Below are positions 62,361 through 64,000 of a stretch of 64,000 nt of DNA, in pieces. The notes below the pieces were generated by a model. The model was not told where the DNA came from, searched no databases, and saw nothing but the letters and a program-made list of their open reading frames with translations. This DNA is from Exiguobacterium sp. Leaf196 (GTDB lineage: Bacteria > Bacillota > Bacilli > Exiguobacteriales > Exiguobacteriaceae): assembly GCF_001423965.1 (NCBI RefSeq), contig NZ_LMPV01000008.1:124001-188000 (forward strand), written 5' to 3'. Both the position numbers and the translations under genes were made by a program. Each line of letters begins with the position of its first letter. Position 1 is the stretch's first letter.

Positions 62361-63137
62361 TTAGTGATGAATAAGTAGATTCTTTACCATTGTAACAAAC
62401 TTTTGCGGTTGGTCGATATGTGGGGCATGCGAAGCATGCAAAATCACGTGAATTTTTTCAGGTGATGCCGCTCGTAAGGCGATGGTGCGGAATTTTTCAT
62501 CCTCTTCCCCGACGATCCAATCAATCTCTTTCGGAAGGCATGACCAAAGAGAGGGCATGCTTCCTGTACCTTGTGCTCGAAGCGAAGCACTCAGACCTTC
62601 AACCGTTTGAGACATACGCTCCTGACGCAGTCGCGTGCGTTGTTGTTCTTTGAGAAGCGCTTGAGGTTTAAATAATCCAAGTGTCTCCCAATGATCAATG
62701 AAAGCTTCGAGTCCATCCTTTTCGAGTCGCTCCGCTAACATACGATCGGATGCACGACGTACTTTTCGCTCCACTGCCGTCTTGATACCTGGTGTTGTAC
62801 TAACAGCGATTGTTCGAGCGATTTGCTCAGAGACGACGCTCAACATTAAGGCGATTCGTCCGCCCATCGAATAACCGAGGACAATCCATGGCTCGGATCG
62901 TGTAGCGAGCAGCACCTCAAGATCCTTGACTTGTTGTGTCAAACGCATTCGTTGATTAGACGCTGGTATCGTTTCTCCATGTCCCATCAAATCGAGGCGG
63001 TAGACGGTGAAGTGAGTCGATAAATGCTCACTTAGCATGTCCCACGTCGAGAGGGAGCCTGTAAAACCGTGGAGTAATAAGAGCGGTGGACCAGCTCCCT
63101 CGATTTTCACATGATAGGGATGACCGCGTAAAATCAT
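62361..63137 (-). CDS. menH: SHCHC synthase (MenH), alpha/beta hydrolase
   Basis: MenH eliminates pyruvate from SEPHCHC to give SHCHC. The 258-residue alpha/beta hydrolase has LLLHGFTGSLSTWD (about 23-36), the nucleophile in VLGYSMGGRIAL (Ser near 87) and the final His in HASHAPHIDQP. The ATG at 63137 overlaps the menD stop by four bases (ATGA); the longer open frame from 63176 lies inside menD and is not supported. Its place between menD and menB supports the specific call over a generic hydrolase. Confidence 0.9.
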   Translation of the reverse strand: MILRGHPYHVKIEGAGPPLLLLHGFTGSLSTWDMLSEHLSTHFTVYRLDLMGHGETIPASNQRMRLTQQVKDLEVLLATRSEPWIVLGYSMGGRIALMLSVVSEQIARTIAVSTTPGIKTAVERKVRRASDRMLAERLEKDGLEAFIDHWETLGLFKPQALLKEQQRTRLRQERMSQTVEGLSASLRAQGTGSMPSLWSCLPKEIDWIVGEEDEKFRTIALRAASPEKIHVILHASHAPHIDQPQKFVTMVKNLLIHH

Positions 63138-64000
63138 CGGAATACCTCGGCTAACGCTTGATTCGTCACGTCCCAAATCGAACGATGCATCTGTACGTTT
63201 TCGATTCGTGTTGTCTTGACTTCAAGTATCCGAGTGACATTCGTCTCTTCCGCAAGTGCTTGACGTAACGCAGCAATCGAATCAATCGCCTGATAGGTCA
63301 CACCGTAGCCGGAGGCGAGGGAGGCGAAGTCGAGATGCTGCGGTGTACCGAATAGTGGCTCGAACACCGCTTGCTCGAGTTGCTGTTGCGGTAAGAAGCT
63401 AAAGATGCCGCCACCCGCATTGTTGACGAGAATGATCGTTAACGGAAGCGTGCGCGCTGTCATCAGCCCGTTGATATCATGAATGAATGCCAGGTCACCA
63501 ACGAGTAAATAGCGGTGTTTGGCATCAAACGTTGCCCCGAGAGCACTCGAGAGGATGCCGTCAATCCCATTTGCTCCACGGTTCGCGAGTAGACGAAGGG
63601 GTGTTCCTGTAGGCAAGAACGTATCAATATCTCGGATTGGCATACTGTTCGAAACGAATAGGCTTCCTTCTTGTAACGTCGTTAACGCGCGGACGACGTT
63701 ATACTCCGTCATCTCCTCTTGATCGATCGTCGTAAAGGCATCGGTGACGCGTCGCTCTGCCTGTTGTAACAGATTGAGGTACGTAGGGTCATGCGGAACG
63801 GGCTCATGATGTTCGAGTTGTCGCGCGTGACCAATCACGAAATCCGAATGGAGTTGGGGATCGCGCCAATTCCCTGGATGACCAACGACTGTCGTCGGAA
63901 TATCCCGAGACCAAAGCAGATAAGGTTTTGACGTCGGCATGGCGCCGAAACGAATGATTCGATCCGGTCGGACGTGCTGAGCGGTGGACGGATGTTTTAG
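63134..64000 (-). CDS. menD: SEPHCHC synthase (MenD), C-terminal part
   Basis: MenD is a thiamine diphosphate enzyme joining isochorismate and 2-oxoglutarate. Only about 288 C-terminal residues are present; the frame stays open to the right edge and reads ...RPDRIIRFGAMPTSKPYLLW across the last codons, so the ATG at 63940 is internal. The ThDP-binding domain shows SNSMPIRDIDTF, RLLANRGANGIDGILSSALG and the metal motif LLVGDLAFIHDINGL followed by ILVNNAGGGIFSFLP, all typical of MenD. The stop overlaps menH. The N-terminal half lies outside the window. Confidence 0.95.
   Translation of the reverse strand, partial: LKHPSTAQHVRPDRIIRFGAMPTSKPYLLWSRDIPTTVVGHPGNWRDPQLHSDFVIGHARQLEHHEPVPHDPTYLNLLQQAERRVTDAFTTIDQEEMTEYNVVRALTTLQEGSLFVSNSMPIRDIDTFLPTGTPLRLLANRGANGIDGILSSALGATFDAKHRYLLVGDLAFIHDINGLMTARTLPLTIILVNNAGGGIFSFLPQQQLEQAVFEPLFGTPQHLDFASLASGYGVTYQAIDSIAALRQALAEETNVTRILEVKTTRIENVQMHRSIWDVTNQALAEVFR

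Noticed and set aside
1-64000. Mobile elements, prophage or CRISPR arrays
   Set aside because: No transposase, integrase, phage structural gene, direct-repeat array or insertion sequence ends were seen; the repeated sequences found are short regulatory motifs.

Overview
The window reads as a contiguous piece of a low-to-medium GC Gram-positive chromosome (Bacillota, class Bacilli). Supporting signs are AGGAGG-type ribosome binding sites, frequent TTG and GTG starts, a T-box leader, a cre site, the arginine-type argCJBD-carAB-argF order, poly(glycerol phosphate) teichoic acid enzymes, a LiaFSR system, and an Fnr with the Bacillus-type C-terminal iron-sulfur cluster. The overall picture suggests Exiguobacterium or a close relative; that is inference, not a database result. 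There is no prophage, transposase, CRISPR array or rRNA. The only RNA gene recognised is one tRNA-Gly.

Layout: 1-8.7 kb is the arginine and carbamoyl-phosphate operon (argC partial, argJ, argB, argD, carA, carB, argF), tightly coupled by overlaps. 8.7-13.6 kb holds a metallo-beta-lactamase-fold hydrolase, tRNA-Gly, a two-gene unit resembling contact-toxin immunity proteins (DUF1629/Imm11-like plus a PsbP-like protein), an alpha/beta hydrolase and fhs. 13.7-15.5 kb encodes two sugar ABC permeases; their probable binding protein lies apart at 19.8-21.1 kb. The two are linked by an identical 17-bp upstream motif, and a perfect cre site precedes the binding protein. Between them are T-box-controlled asnA, a small membrane protein, a DedA protein and an RCK-type cation/proton antiporter. 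21.1-25.8 kb has a purine permease, a YesM/YesN-type two-component system and deoD.

25.9-30.1 kb carries an aldehyde dehydrogenase and a teichoic acid cluster (TagF-like, TagD, TagB-like). 30.2-33.5 kb pairs fnr with a ba3-type cytochrome oxidase operon, and an Fnr-type palindrome lies before each. 33.6-37.1 kb is a LiaI-PspA-LiaF-LiaS-LiaR envelope stress operon. rsgA follows, behind a short leader ORF. Next come an ABC-F gene behind a 9-codon leader peptide and a terminator (a likely antibiotic-sensing attenuator), then pflBA with two Fnr/Rex-type palindromes upstream.

43.8-53.5 kb contains an uncharacterised gene, a DEAD-box helicase coupled to another unknown gene, two tandem membrane GGDEF proteins, a second ABC-F protein, plsC and several small proteins. 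53.8-58.9 kb has cvfB, an unexplained structured intergenic region, cshA, a degenerate YkuI-type EAL protein and a methionine aminopeptidase. The window ends with the menaquinone genes menD (partial)-menH-menB-menE-menC on the minus strand.

Taken together, several loci concern the switch between respiration and fermentation (fnr, ba3 oxidase, pflBA, menaquinone), envelope stress and teichoic acids, and c-di-GMP. The most interesting items are the ABC-F attenuator, the split sugar transporter with its shared operator-like motif, the repeated TGTGA palindromes, the catalytically degraded EAL protein beside diguanylate cyclases without I-sites, and the structured stretch before cshA.
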